From: Cohnella nanjingensis
Lineage (GTDB): Bacteria > Bacillota > Bacilli > Paenibacillales > Paenibacillaceae
Assembly: GCF_014212125.1 (NCBI RefSeq)
Contig: NZ_JACJVP010000018.1
Location: 1-64,000, forward strand
Length of the DNA: 64,000 bases
Reading direction: 5' to 3'
Shown piece by piece: positions 7,326-15,352 of this stretch. The notes below the pieces were generated by a model, which saw only the letters and a list, made by a program, of their open reading frames with translations, was not told the origin of the DNA and did no database searches. Numbering within the stretch: the first letter of the stretch is position 1; each line of letters opens with the position of its first letter. The translations under genes and the position numbers were made by a program.

Positions 7326-8150
7326 GTGCGTTGGTACTTCGGTGCCGTAGGTCCGCGTCGGATCATCGAGTTTTTGCTGCTGACCGTTTTCGCCGTCTTT
7401 TTCGCGGGTCCCCTGTTGAATCTGCTCGTGCTCGCCTTCAGCGGACAGTGGGCTTACCCGCATATGCTGCCCGACCAATGGTCCTTCAAATGGTGGAACT
7501 TCGTCCTGCGGAAGGACGATGTCGCGCACTCGATCGGCCTGTCGTTCCTGATAGCCGCCATGGTGACCGCGCTGTCCATCGTGCTGTGCATCCCGGCCGC
7601 ATACGCGTTTGCCCGGCTGAGATTCCCGTTCAAGCGGTTCTTCCTGTTCTCGTTCCTGCTGACGCACGCCTTCCCGAAGATGGGGCTGTACGTCTCGATC
7701 GCGGTGTTGTTCTACCAGTTGAATCTAATGAACACGCTGCTCGGCGTCGTCCTCATCCATATGATCAACGTCCTCATGTTCATGACCTGGATCCCGACGG
7801 CGGCGTTCCGCAACGTCCATGCCGCGCAGGAGGAATCCGCGAGAGACGTGGGCGCGACGCCCTTCCGCGTCTTCCGCAGCATCACGCTGCCGATGGCGAT
7901 GCCGGGCATCCTGGTCGCCTCCGTCTTCACCTTCCTGAACTCGCTCGACGAAGCGCAAGGCACGTTCCTCGTCGGCATTCCGGACTTCAAGACGATGCCG
8001 ATCGTCATGTACTCGATCATCTCCGACTTCCCGAGCAGCGCGGGCGCCGTCTTCTCGATCATCCTCACGGCCCCGACGATCATCCTGCTCCTCGCGGCCC
8101 AGCGGCTCGTGAGCGCGGACGTCATGGCCAGCGGATTCCAAGTGAAATAG
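7326..8150 (+). CDS. ABC importer permease, PotC/UgpE-like
   Basis: The 274-residue membrane protein has about six transmembrane helices and the cytoplasmic EAA loop EESARDVGATPFRVFRSITL that contacts the ATPase. A GTG start at 7326 with AGGAG about 10 bases upstream is chosen; the ATG at 7316 is in another frame. It pairs with the second permease at 10437-11276. The overall arrangement (regulator, permease, ATPase, binding protein, permease) forms a complete importer. Helix pattern and the PotA-like ATPase suggest the polyamine/iron/phosphonate group of importers rather than the sugar CUT1 group. Confidence 0.88.
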   Translation: MRWYFGAVGPRRIIEFLLLTVFAVFFAGPLLNLLVLAFSGQWAYPHMLPDQWSFKWWNFVLRKDDVAHSIGLSFLIAAMVTALSIVLCIPAAYAFARLRFPFKRFFLFSFLLTHAFPKMGLYVSIAVLFYQLNLMNTLLGVVLIHMINVLMFMTWIPTAAFRNVHAAQEESARDVGATPFRVFRSITLPMAMPGILVASVFTFLNSLDEAQGTFLVGIPDFKTMPIVMYSIISDFPSSAGAVFSIILTAPTIILLLAAQRLVSADVMASGFQVK

Positions 8151-8181
8151 GGACACCAGTTCCGGAGAAGGAGGCGTTCAC

Positions 8182-9225
8182 ATGAGCGCGCAGCTAGCGG
8201 TTCGCAACATGACCAAGCGATACAAGACGGGCGAAGGGGTCACCGGCATCCATCTCGAGGTCGCCAAAGGAGAGCTCGTCACGCTGCTCGGCCCCTCGGG
8301 CTGCGGCAAAACGACGGTCCTCCGGAGCATCGGGGGCTTCCTCGAGCCGGATTCGGGCGACATTCTGATCGAGGGCCGCGACGTCACCAAACTCCCGCCC
8401 GAGCAGCGGCCGACGTCGATGGTGTTCCAGAGCTACAACCTGTGGCCGCATATGTCCGTCTACGACAACCTCGCCTTCGGGCTGAAGATCCGCAAGATGC
8501 CCAAGGCGGACATCCGGGCAGCCATCACGGACGCGCTCCGGCTCGTGCGGCTGCCCGGCGCGGAGAAGAAGTACCCGAGCCAGCTGTCCGGCGGCCAGCA
8601 GCAGCGCGTGGCGCTGGCCCGCTCGCTGCTCCTGAAGCCCGCGGTGCTGCTGCTCGACGAGCCGTTCTCCGCGCTCGACGCCAAGCTGCGGCACGAGATG
8701 CGGGAGGAGCTCCGGGAGATTCAAGCCCAGACGGGACTGACGATGGTGTTCGTGACCCACGATCAGGAGGAGGCGCTGTCGCTGTCCGACCGCATCGTGG
8801 TCATGAATCACGGCCATATCGAACAGATCGCCGCGCCCAGCCAGATCTACGATCGGCCGGAATCGCTCTACGTCGCGCAGTTTATCGGCAAGATGAACTT
8901 CTTGGAGGGGGTGGTGGAGGAGGATCGGATCCGCGTAGGCCGGCTCGATTGGCCGAACGATCAGCGCCTCGAAGGACGCGTGAAGGTCGCCGTCAGGCCC
9001 GAAGACGTCGGCATCAGGCCTTTGACCGAGGATGGGGAGGGGTTGACCGGGACCATCAAGCAGGTCATGGTCCTGGGGCATTACGCAGATGTATCGCTCG
9101 ACTTGGGGGAGCACGGCGTCATACGGACGTTCCAGCCCAAGGAAGTCATCAAGACGCTGCAGACGGGTCAGCGCGTCGACGTATCTTTTGCCGGCATATT
9201 GGCTTATCCCACTCAAGATCAATGA
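8182..9225 (+). CDS. ABC importer ATP-binding protein, PotA-like with TOBE domain
   Basis: All nucleotide-binding motifs are present: Walker A GPSGCGKTT, Q-loop VFQSYNLWPHM, signature LSGGQQQR, Walker B AVLLLDEPFSALDA, and the H-loop VFVTHDQEEAL. After residue about 240 comes a TOBE-like domain (VAVRPEDVGIRP) of the PotA/FbpC/UgpC type. At 347 residues the length is normal for the family. It energises the two permeases of this operon and is the only importer ATPase in the window. The two sugar importers further right lack their own and presumably use a shared MsmX-type ATPase encoded elsewhere. Confidence 0.92.
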   Translation: MSAQLAVRNMTKRYKTGEGVTGIHLEVAKGELVTLLGPSGCGKTTVLRSIGGFLEPDSGDILIEGRDVTKLPPEQRPTSMVFQSYNLWPHMSVYDNLAFGLKIRKMPKADIRAAITDALRLVRLPGAEKKYPSQLSGGQQQRVALARSLLLKPAVLLLDEPFSALDAKLRHEMREELREIQAQTGLTMVFVTHDQEEALSLSDRIVVMNHGHIEQIAAPSQIYDRPESLYVAQFIGKMNFLEGVVEEDRIRVGRLDWPNDQRLEGRVKVAVRPEDVGIRPLTEDGEGLTGTIKQVMVLGHYADVSLDLGEHGVIRTFQPKEVIKTLQTGQRVDVSFAGILAYPTQDQ

Positions 9226-9240
9226 GGAGATGATGAGAGC

Positions 9241-10440
9241 ATGGTACGCATGAACAAAAGCTTGACGGTATTGTCCGCGGTGACGCTGTCTCTGGCGGTG
9301 CTTGCAGGCTGCGGCGGCAAGGATGACGGGTCGAAGAACGCGGCAACGGGGACGGCATCGCCCTCCGGTTCGTCCGCCTCGCCTTCCGCGAGCGCGTCTT
9401 CCGGCGATCCGGTCGAATTCCAATTCTACTTCACGGGCTCGCAGAACGTGAAGGATCTGTGGGATACCCTCATCCCGATGTTCGAGAAGGCGCATCCCAC
9501 CGTCAAGGTCAAAGAAGTCTACGTCCCGCCGGGCACGGGCGCCCAGCCGACCTACGACCGGATCGTCGCGGCGAAGCAGGCCGGCAAAGGCGCGGGCGGC
9601 ATCGACCTCTACGAGGACGGCATCAACGTCGTCACCCAAGGCGGCAAGGACGACGTCTGGGACAAGCTCGACGCGAGCGCGATTCCGAACCTGGCCAACG
9701 TCGCGGCAGCGACGATGGGCGACGTGAACAATCTGGCCGTCCCCTACCGCTCCTCCGCCGTCGTCCTCGCCTACGACAGCGCCCGGGTGAGCGAACCACC
9801 GAAGACGATGGATGAGCTCATCGATTGGATTCATAGCCATCCGGAGAAATTCGCCTACAACGACCCGTCCACCGGCGGCTCCGGCAGCTCGTTCGTCACG
9901 ACGGTCCTCTACAAGGACTTGCCGGAATCGGCGATCCATGACAGCGATCCGTCGATCATGAAGCAGTGGGACGGCGGCTTCGCCGTGCTGAAGGATCTGG
10001 GCAAGTACGTCTACGGCAAGGGTATCTATCCGAAGAAAAACCAGGGCACGCTCGACCTGCTCGCGAACGGCGAGGTCGATCTCATCCCGGCCTGGTCCGA
10101 CATGGTGCTCCAGCAGTTGAACGAAGGCCTGCTGCCCAAGACGGTGAAGCTGCAGCAGATCACGCCGGGCTTCAACGGCGGACCGACCTACCTGATGGTG
10201 AACAAGCAATCGGACAAGAAAGAGGCCGTCTATCAATTCCTGGACTTCGTCCTCTCTCCCGAAGCGCAGTCGGTTATCGTCGACAAGATGAATGGCTTCC
10301 CGGGCATCGAGCTGACTCATATGCCTCAGCAGATGCAGGATAAGTTCAAAGGCGTCGCCGAAGGCTTCCGCACCTTCAATATCGGCGACCTCGGGACGGA
10401 GATCAACAAGCGCTGGCAAAGCGACGTAGCGGCCCAATGA
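9241..10440 (+). CDS. ABC importer substrate-binding lipoprotein
   Basis: A lipoprotein signal peptide with lipobox LAGC (Cys at about residue 23) is followed by a Ser/Ala/Pro-rich linker and an extracellular solute-binding fold of about 340 residues. Motifs such as MFEKAHPTVKVKEVYVPPGT and VDLIPAWSDMV fit the PotD/AfuA-like cluster. ATG at 9241 or 9250 are both possible behind GAGGAG. The protein is anchored outside the membrane and hands substrate to the permeases. Given the co-encoded glycerophosphodiesterase and PHP hydrolase, a glycerophosphodiester or other organophosphate ligand is a reasonable inference but cannot be read from the sequence. Confidence 0.88.
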   Translation: MVRMNKSLTVLSAVTLSLAVLAGCGGKDDGSKNAATGTASPSGSSASPSASASSGDPVEFQFYFTGSQNVKDLWDTLIPMFEKAHPTVKVKEVYVPPGTGAQPTYDRIVAAKQAGKGAGGIDLYEDGINVVTQGGKDDVWDKLDASAIPNLANVAAATMGDVNNLAVPYRSSAVVLAYDSARVSEPPKTMDELIDWIHSHPEKFAYNDPSTGGSGSSFVTTVLYKDLPESAIHDSDPSIMKQWDGGFAVLKDLGKYVYGKGIYPKKNQGTLDLLANGEVDLIPAWSDMVLQQLNEGLLPKTVKLQQITPGFNGGPTYLMVNKQSDKKEAVYQFLDFVLSPEAQSVIVDKMNGFPGIELTHMPQQMQDKFKGVAEGFRTFNIGDLGTEINKRWQSDVAAQ

Positions 10441-11276
10441 AGAAGAACCTGAGACAAGCGGTATGGGGGCTGATCCTGGTCAGCCCTTCTTTTCTCCTGC
10501 TGCTCGTGATCGTCGTCATCCCGATCGGGCGATCGATCGTGTCGAGTCTCGTGAACGAGTCCGGCGGCTACGATCTGAGCCGCTACGCCTTCCTCTTCAC
10601 GGACAAAGGGATGCGCGCGAACATCCTGTTCACGCTGCGCGTCACCGTCATCTCGTGCGCGCTGGTACTCGCGGTCAGCTACTCGCTCGCGCTGTACATG
10701 CGCTTCAGCTCGGGCCGGCTGTCCGAGTGGATTCGCAAGACGTACATGATTCCGCTCTTCATCCCGGGCGTCATCGCGACGTACGGCCTGATGAACCTGC
10801 TCGGCAACCACGGCTGGCTCGCCCGCCTGCTGCTACCGCTCGGCATCGACCTGCCGCGGATCATCTTCGATCAGAAGGGAATCATCATCGCCAATCTCTG
10901 GTTCAACATTCCGTTCGCCACCATGCTGCTGACCTCCGCGCTCGCGGGCATCCCGGCCTCGATCATCGAGAGCGCGAAGGACGTCGGAGCGGGGCGGCTG
11001 CGCATCTTCCTGCAATTTATCTTCCCTTTGTCCTATAAGACGTTCCTCGTGGCTTTGACGTTCGTGTTCATGGGCGTCATCGGCTCCTTCACGGCGCCGT
11101 TCCTGCTCGGACCGAACGCGCCCCAGATGCTGGGCGTGTCCATGGAACAGGTATTCGGGGTATTCCGCGAACACGAGCAAGCCGCGGCGATGGCCGTCTT
11201 CACCTTCCTGCTCTGCTCCGTCCTCGGCTACTTCTATATCCGCAACATGGCCAAGGAAGAGTCGGGCCGGCTCTAA
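10437..11276 (+). CDS. ABC importer permease, PotB/UgpA-like
   Basis: The 279-residue protein has six predicted transmembrane helices. The EAA loop is seen as IESAKDVGAGRLRIFLQFIF. The start overlaps the stop codon of the binding-protein gene (ATGA). It is the partner of the permease at 7326-8150 and closes the operon; no convincing terminator follows before the minus-strand gene at 11364. Splitting the two permeases around the ATPase and binding protein is unusual in order but every component is present once. Confidence 0.88.
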   Translation: MKKNLRQAVWGLILVSPSFLLLLVIVVIPIGRSIVSSLVNESGGYDLSRYAFLFTDKGMRANILFTLRVTVISCALVLAVSYSLALYMRFSSGRLSEWIRKTYMIPLFIPGVIATYGLMNLLGNHGWLARLLLPLGIDLPRIIFDQKGIIIANLWFNIPFATMLLTSALAGIPASIIESAKDVGAGRLRIFLQFIFPLSYKTFLVALTFVFMGVIGSFTAPFLLGPNAPQMLGVSMEQVFGVFREHEQAAAMAVFTFLLCSVLGYFYIRNMAKEESGRL

Positions 11277-11363
11277 GACGCCGTGCTCGCCGTGCCTGGC
11301 GCGCCTGGCGCGCCCGCAACTGCAACGAACGCCTACGAACGCCGCGTTGTCGTCCGGCGCCGC

Positions 11364-11609
11364 TCAAGTGGTTGCGGCATCGGACGGCTGCCTGGAGGCG
11401 GGCTGCATCCTGGCGTTGAACTCGGTCTGGCGCGCATACGTCCCACCGTTGTTGAACCCGACTTCATACGCCCAGTTGACGAGGCATTCCGACTGAATGA
11501 GCTGCAGGTCGGTCATGCCGAAGCGGGTGCGCAGATCCATGAAGTACTGCCGCTTCACCTCCTCGAACGATCGCTGGTTCTCGCGCTTCTGTTGTTCGGC
11601 GTCGAGCAT
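11364..11609 (-). CDS. Small hypothetical protein, 81 aa
   Basis: The protein starts MLDAEQQKRENQRSFEEVKR, a charged helical region, followed by QYFMDLRTRFGMTDLQLIQS and ECLVNWAYEVGFNNGG with a Gln/Pro/Ser tail. No membrane segment or known domain is seen. GGGAGGG sits 6 bases before the ATG at 11609, which is better spaced than the alternative starts just upstream. It is a single gene between the phosphodiester operon and a repeat array. The function is unknown. Confidence 0.6.
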   Translation of the reverse strand: MLDAEQQKRENQRSFEEVKRQYFMDLRTRFGMTDLQLIQSECLVNWAYEVGFNNGGTYARQTEFNARMQPASRQPSDAATT

Positions 11610-11683
11610 ATGCATCCCTCCCAATCTATCTATCTCTCATTATGGTCCGATTGTCCGGCTTCTAGACTTCATAGGCACGCCAA

Positions 11684-11716
11684 CAAGCGCCAGGGGCAAT
11701 ATACCCGTGGCGCTTG
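11684..11716. terminator. Hairpin before a repeat array
   Basis: Perfect 9-base arms caagcgcca and tggcgcttg, extended by gggg/ccc, enclose caatata. The plus strand continues ggtttgttg, a weak T-rich tail. It could end plus-strand transcripts that run on from the operon at 4074-11276. Confidence 0.4.
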
Positions 11717-11761
11717 GGTTTGTTGTATGCTGTTTGCCGTCTGCTGTGCGCGTCGGAACCC

Positions 11762-12052
11762 ATGTAGGTAGTCTACATACGCACATTCGGCGAAACAGTA
11801 CGTCGGAGCATCATGTAGGTAGTCTACATACGCACATTTGGCGAAACAGCGCGTCGGGGCGTAATGTAGGTAGTCTACATACGCACATTCGGCGAAACGG
11901 AGCGTCGGGGCGTAATGTAGGTAGTCTACATACGCACATTTGGCGAAACAGCGCGTCGGGGCGTAATGTAGGTAGTCTACATACGCACATTCGGTGAAAC
12001 AGTACGTGGGAGCATCATGTAGGTAGCTTACATTCGCACATTCGGCGAAAGA
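11762..12052. repeat. 51-bp tandem array, family A (second copy, inverted)
   Basis: Six units start at 11762, 11813, 11864, 11915, 11966 and 12017, all exactly 51 bases apart. Each begins atgtaggtagtctacat, which contains arms ATGTAG and CTACAT around GTAGT (the last unit is degenerate), and continues acgcacattcggcgaaac. The family matches the array at 1-260 but lies in the opposite orientation. Because 51 is divisible by three, open reading frames run through it as a 17-residue peptide repeat; I do not consider these genes. Bases 12053-12155 show nothing recognisable. Confidence 0.92.
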
Positions 12053-12155
12053 GCGTCCTGTGACGGGAAGTGACGTCTGGCGCCGACGATCGGCTCGTCC
12101 ATGCGAGCAGCTGCTATTACGTTTGGACGCGAGCGCCTATTCCTTCGCCTGCCAG

Positions 12156-12506
12156 TCAGCGCATGCGGCCGGACCGGCGGAAGCGGGGCAGAGGCTTGAA
12201 GCCGGCGGCCGCCACGAGGTACAGCGCGAGGAGAACGAGGAAGACGTTGAAGTAGCTAGGAATGGCGGCGACGCCTAGATAGAGTCCGCAGGGAAGCGAC
12301 CAGGCGAACGCCGCATACATGAGCAGCCGCGACCGCAGCGCGGAGGCGACGAGACCTAAGCAGGCGGGGAGGATCAGCATGTAAGTCAAGGCGCGAACCG
12401 TCCCCGGTTCGGGCGGATCGGAGGAATACGGATTCCAATAGAGAAAGACGAGGCACGTGAGGATACAGCCTACGGAAGCGGCTATGCCGAACAGGATGGA
12501 TCTCAT
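12156..12506 (-). CDS. Small membrane protein of unknown function
   Basis: The 116-residue product has four hydrophobic segments: FGIAASVGCILTCLVFLYW, then LTYMLILPACLGLVASAL, LMYAAFAWSLPCGLYLGVA and FNVFLVLLALYLVAAA, followed by a basic tail (RFRRSGRMR). This predicts four transmembrane helices. AAAGGAGG lies about 9 bases before the ATG at 12506. It is divergent from the MerR-type regulator at 12663, whose operator lies between them, so the regulator could control it as well. No family is recognised. Confidence 0.65.
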   Translation of the reverse strand: MRSILFGIAASVGCILTCLVFLYWNPYSSDPPEPGTVRALTYMLILPACLGLVASALRSRLLMYAAFAWSLPCGLYLGVAAIPSYFNVFLVLLALYLVAAAGFKPLPRFRRSGRMR

Positions 12507-12604
12507 GGGAGGGACGCCTCCTTTTGCTCGATTGGTTTCTATTTTACATTAAATGGAGGCTCTGCGTCTTAACCTTCTTCGCCGCTCAATAGGCAAAATG
12601 GGTG

Positions 12605-12635
12605 TTGACTCTCACGTTACGTGATACTCTATAGT
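12605..12635 (+). promoter_or_regulatory. MerR-type promoter with 19-base spacer
   Basis: A -35 box ttgact (12605-12610) and a -10 box tatagt (12630-12635) are separated by exactly 19 bases, the stretched spacing that MerR-family activators untwist. The spacer holds the dyad ctcacgttacgtgat, much like operators of Mta/TipA-type regulators. It lies just upstream of the MerR-TipAS gene, so autoregulation is likely. Confidence 0.75.
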
Positions 12636-12662
12636 GAACGTTGAAGGGAGGCTGTCACCGCG

Positions 12663-13400
12663 GTGAAAGTCAAAGAAGTCGCCGACCTGGTCGGCATCAG
12701 CGTGCGCACGCTGCATCACTACGACGAGATCGGGCTGTTGAACCCGGCGAATACGACGGAATCCGGATACCGCCTGTATGACGACCGGGATCTCGAGATG
12801 CTACAGCAGATCCTGTTCTTCCGGGAGCTGGGCTTCCCCCTCAAGAGAATCAAAGAAATCGTCGGCAGTCCGACCTTCGATCGGCAGGCCGCGCTGGAGC
12901 TGCACCGCAAGATGCTGCTGGAGAAGCGCGACCGGCTGGACGAGATGATCGCGACCGTCGAGAAAACGATCAAGCACGCTAAAGGAGAGGTTCGGATGAC
13001 GAATTCGGAGAAATTCAAAGGGTTCGACTTCAGCGGAGGCAATCCCTACGAGCAAGAGGCGCGGGAGCGCTGGGGCGACGAGGCCGTCGACAAGGCGAAC
13101 GCCAAAGCCGCGAACAAGGAGTGGCAGAACGAGATGGGCGGGAAAATGAACGCGGTCTACGCCAAGCTGGCCGAGCTGCGTCACGTTTCGCCCGAATCCG
13201 AAGAGGCGCAAGCCGCGATCAAGGCGTGGTACGACCTGCTGAACGAGATGGGCACCTATTCGCTGGACGCGTTCAAAGGACTGGGACAAATGTACGTCGA
13301 CGATCCGCGCTTCACGAAGAACATCGACCAATTCGGGGAAGGACTGGCCGTCTTCATGCGCGACGCGATGGCGGCCTACGCCGATCGGAACCGGCCTTAG
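12663..13400 (+). CDS. MerR-family regulator with TipAS antibiotic-recognition domain
   Basis: The N-terminus (VKEVADLVGISVRTLHHYDE, then GLLNPANTTESGYRLY) is a MerR winged helix-turn-helix. A coiled-coil dimerisation helix follows to about residue 110. The C-terminal about 120 residues (EKFKGFDF, ARERWGDEAVDKAN, then YDLLNEMGTYSLDAFKGL) form a TipAS domain, which binds thiopeptide-like or other hydrophobic ligands in TipA, Mta and SkgA. The start is GTG at 12663 with AAGGGAGG about 11 bases upstream. Length (245 aa) equals that of TipAL/Mta proteins. It should activate the 19-spacer promoter at 12605-12635 and perhaps a multidrug exporter elsewhere. Confidence 0.9.
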   Translation: MKVKEVADLVGISVRTLHHYDEIGLLNPANTTESGYRLYDDRDLEMLQQILFFRELGFPLKRIKEIVGSPTFDRQAALELHRKMLLEKRDRLDEMIATVEKTIKHAKGEVRMTNSEKFKGFDFSGGNPYEQEARERWGDEAVDKANAKAANKEWQNEMGGKMNAVYAKLAELRHVSPESEEAQAAIKAWYDLLNEMGTYSLDAFKGLGQMYVDDPRFTKNIDQFGEGLAVFMRDAMAAYADRNRP

Positions 13401-13461
13401 TCGGCCACCGATCGTGCCCTGCCGACCACAGGCTCATGGGCGCACGGCCATTCAGTCTTGA

Positions 13462-13613
13462 GCTAGCGGCGAACCGGCGATAGGCCAGCGGCCAACCTGC
13501 CAAAGGCTACCGGCCATAGGCGATCACTAAAAAGGCCTTAGGCTAGCAGCGAACCAGCGTTTGGCCAGCGGCCAACCCGCCAAAGGCTAGTAGCTTACCG
13601 GCCATAGAGAACT
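13462..13613. repeat. Duplicated about 80-bp intergenic sequence
   Basis: Two imperfect copies, starting with gctagc at 13462 and 13542, are 80 bases apart. Both read gcgaacc-gcg, ggccagcggccaac and ccaaaggcta, and both end near accggccata. No coding potential is seen. The stretch fills the gap between MerR-TipAS and the nucleoside hydrolase terminator. Confidence 0.75.
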
Positions 13614-13614
13614 C

Positions 13615-13641
13615 AGCAACCCGGCCTTAAGCCGAGTTGCT
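13615..13641. terminator. Hairpin, possible terminator of the MerR gene
   Basis: Arms agcaac-c-cggc and gccg-a-gttgct pair around cttaa. There is no T-run on either strand, so termination is uncertain. Confidence 0.35.
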
Positions 13642-13686
13642 AACGGCCCCCACCGCGACGACAGGCATCAAGCCGCGCCAACGGCG

Positions 13687-13730
13687 ACAAGGCCCGCTGT
13701 CCGACGAACCGTCGGAGCAGCGGGCCTTGT
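13687..13730. terminator. Strong bidirectional hairpin after the nucleoside hydrolase
   Basis: acaaggcccgctg pairs with cagcgggccttgt, and an inner ccgacg/cgtcgg extends the stem to about 19 pairs. The plus strand continues ctttgcttg. It sits 36 bases beyond the stop codon of the minus-strand nucleoside hydrolase and can serve both flanking genes. Confidence 0.65.
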
Positions 13731-13766
13731 CTTTGCTTGCTACGCTTGAAAAAGGTGCAACTGCCC

Positions 13767-14720
13767 TTAGATGAACGCGGCCAGCATCTTGCCGACGGCG
13801 CGCTCCGCGTCGACGTCTACGCTGACTTGGATCGGCGCGCCTACGATCGGATTGCGCCGCAAGTCCGCCACCGTCATGCCCGCGCACAGCGCGCTCTCGC
13901 ACTCGACCTTGACGTGCATCGTCTGGTTGACGACGATCCCCGGCTCTTCCGCGACGAGAACGGTCAGCGGATCGTGCATCGGCGCCGAATCGATGAAGTA
14001 GTTCGAGCCCCGGTAGAACTCGAAGTAGAACGGGAGCGACGCGCAGATGAAGTCGACGATCGCGCGGTTCTCCTCGCGGCACGTCCGCTGCAGGAAATCG
14101 AGGTGCTGGCGGTTGATGTTCGTCTTCATCGTGACGTCGAGGCCGACCATCGTGATTGGCAGGCCCGAAGCGAAGACGAGGTCCGCCGCTTCCGGATCGC
14201 CCCAGATGTTCGCTTCGGCGACCGGCGTCACGTTGCCCGGCGCATGAACGGTGCCGCCCATGACGTAGACGTGCTTGATCTTGCCGGCGAGGGCCGGGTC
14301 CTTTGCCAAAGCGTGGGCGACGTTCGTCAAGCGGCCCAGCGTGACCAGGACCAGCTCGCCGCCGAGTTCGCCCGCTTTGCGGACGATGAAGTCGTCGGCC
14401 TTCTCCGCCAGCGGCTGCTGGGTCGCGGGCGGGAGCACGGCGTCGCCGATGCCGTTCGCTCCGTGCACGTTGGTCGAGAAGCCCTCGAGCTTCCGCTTGA
14501 GCGGCTTGTCCGCGCCCGGGGCGACGGGAACTTCATACGGCGCGCCCGCCAGTTGAATGATGCGAAGCGTGTTGTCCGTCGCTTGGGCGACGTCGATGTT
14601 GCCGAAAACGGTCGTGATGCCCTCGACGCGCAGCCGCGGCGACTTCAAGGCGTACAAGATGGCGAGTGCGTCGTCGATGCCGGTGTCGGCGTCGATGATG
14701 ATCTTCTGAATAGGATTCAA
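13767..14720 (-). CDS. Nucleoside hydrolase (IU-NH family)
   Basis: The DADTGIDDA motif at the N-terminus (residues about 10-18) supplies the calcium-binding Asp cluster of inosine/uridine nucleoside hydrolases. Further conserved stretches are ITTVFGNID, VYVMGGTV, AEANIWGDPEAA and the C-terminal HDPLTVLVAE with the substrate-site His-Asp. The enzyme cleaves the N-glycosidic bond of ribonucleosides to base and ribose for salvage. Its 317-residue length is normal. The start is a TTG at 14720 with AAGGAG about 9 bases upstream. There is no transporter beside it. Specificity (purine or pyrimidine) is not determinable here. Confidence 0.92.
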   Translation of the reverse strand: MNPIQKIIIDADTGIDDALAILYALKSPRLRVEGITTVFGNIDVAQATDNTLRIIQLAGAPYEVPVAPGADKPLKRKLEGFSTNVHGANGIGDAVLPPATQQPLAEKADDFIVRKAGELGGELVLVTLGRLTNVAHALAKDPALAGKIKHVYVMGGTVHAPGNVTPVAEANIWGDPEAADLVFASGLPITMVGLDVTMKTNINRQHLDFLQRTCREENRAIVDFICASLPFYFEFYRGSNYFIDSAPMHDPLTVLVAEEPGIVVNQTMHVKVECESALCAGMTVADLRRNPIVGAPIQVSVDVDAERAVGKMLAAFI

Positions 14721-15013
14721 GGGGTTGGCTCCTTCTCATGCCTAATATCCGTTGCGCATACAGGCATTATAATACGCCGGGAACCTCCGCACCAGCGGCC
14801 AAGCGACCGCCGCAGCCCGCCGCTGCGCGAGAGCCGATCGGATGCAGCCCGTCCGGCCCTCTAGACCGGCGTCCGATCGTAGAAGTCGCTGCCGGATTCG
14901 CTACCGCATTGATTGGCCGCCTGTCCCCGCCATGAACGCATGAGCAAAGACCCACCCCGCGATCCCAAGCGGCTTGCCATTGGCGAATTCACGTGCGCAT
15001 AGCCGGAAGTGAG

Positions 15014-15200
15014 GAAGATTTTACTGCACATTGGCGCATTTAGGGGCGCATAGTCGGATGAGCGGAAGATTTTACTGCACATCGCCGCATTTACGGGTAC
15101 ATGGCCGGAAGTGCGGAAGATTTTACTTCACATCGCCGCATTTACGGGCGCATAGCCGGAAGTGCGGAAGCTTTTACTGCACATTGGCGCATTCTCCGGC
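15014..15200. repeat. 51-bp tandem array, family B
   Basis: The word gaag(a/c)ttttact starts at 15014, 15065, 15116 and 15167, exactly 51 bases apart, with the rest of each unit conserved (cgccgcatttacgggcgcat and similar). Units contain gtgc...gcac around a T-rich centre. The sequence is unrelated to family A but the period is identical. Bases 14721-15013 before it hold no gene that I can support. Confidence 0.9.
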
Positions 15201-15206
15201 ACATGA

Positions 15207-15300
15207 CCGAATCGCACATCCCCGCATTCTGATGAACCGAATCGCACATCCCCGCATTCTGATGAACCGAATCGCACATCCCCGCATTGTAATGAACCGA
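15207..15300. repeat. 30-bp tandem repeat, three copies
   Basis: The word atcgcacatccccgcatt starts at 15211, 15241 and 15271 and is followed by ctgatgaaccga or gtaatgaaccga. It directly follows the family B array and ends about 50 bases before the stop codon of the oxidoreductase gene. Confidence 0.9.
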
Positions 15301-15352
15301 AAAGGAATGGCTTGCTTCCGGATCTCCTGCCCCTGACGCAGCCAGCCGCCGC

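Noticed and set aside
8194..10437. 747-residue minus-strand frame
   Set aside because: Antisense to the ATPase and binding-protein genes, which have clear motifs; GC-rich codons leave the opposite frame open.
11497..11997. Open frame through the 51-bp array encoding a 17-residue peptide repeat
   Set aside because: The frame stays open only because 51 is divisible by three. It starts inside another gene's antisense region and has no ribosome binding site for the repeat part.
15031..15336. Open frame through family B and the 30-bp repeats
   Set aside because: Same artefact of repeats with lengths divisible by three; no start signals.
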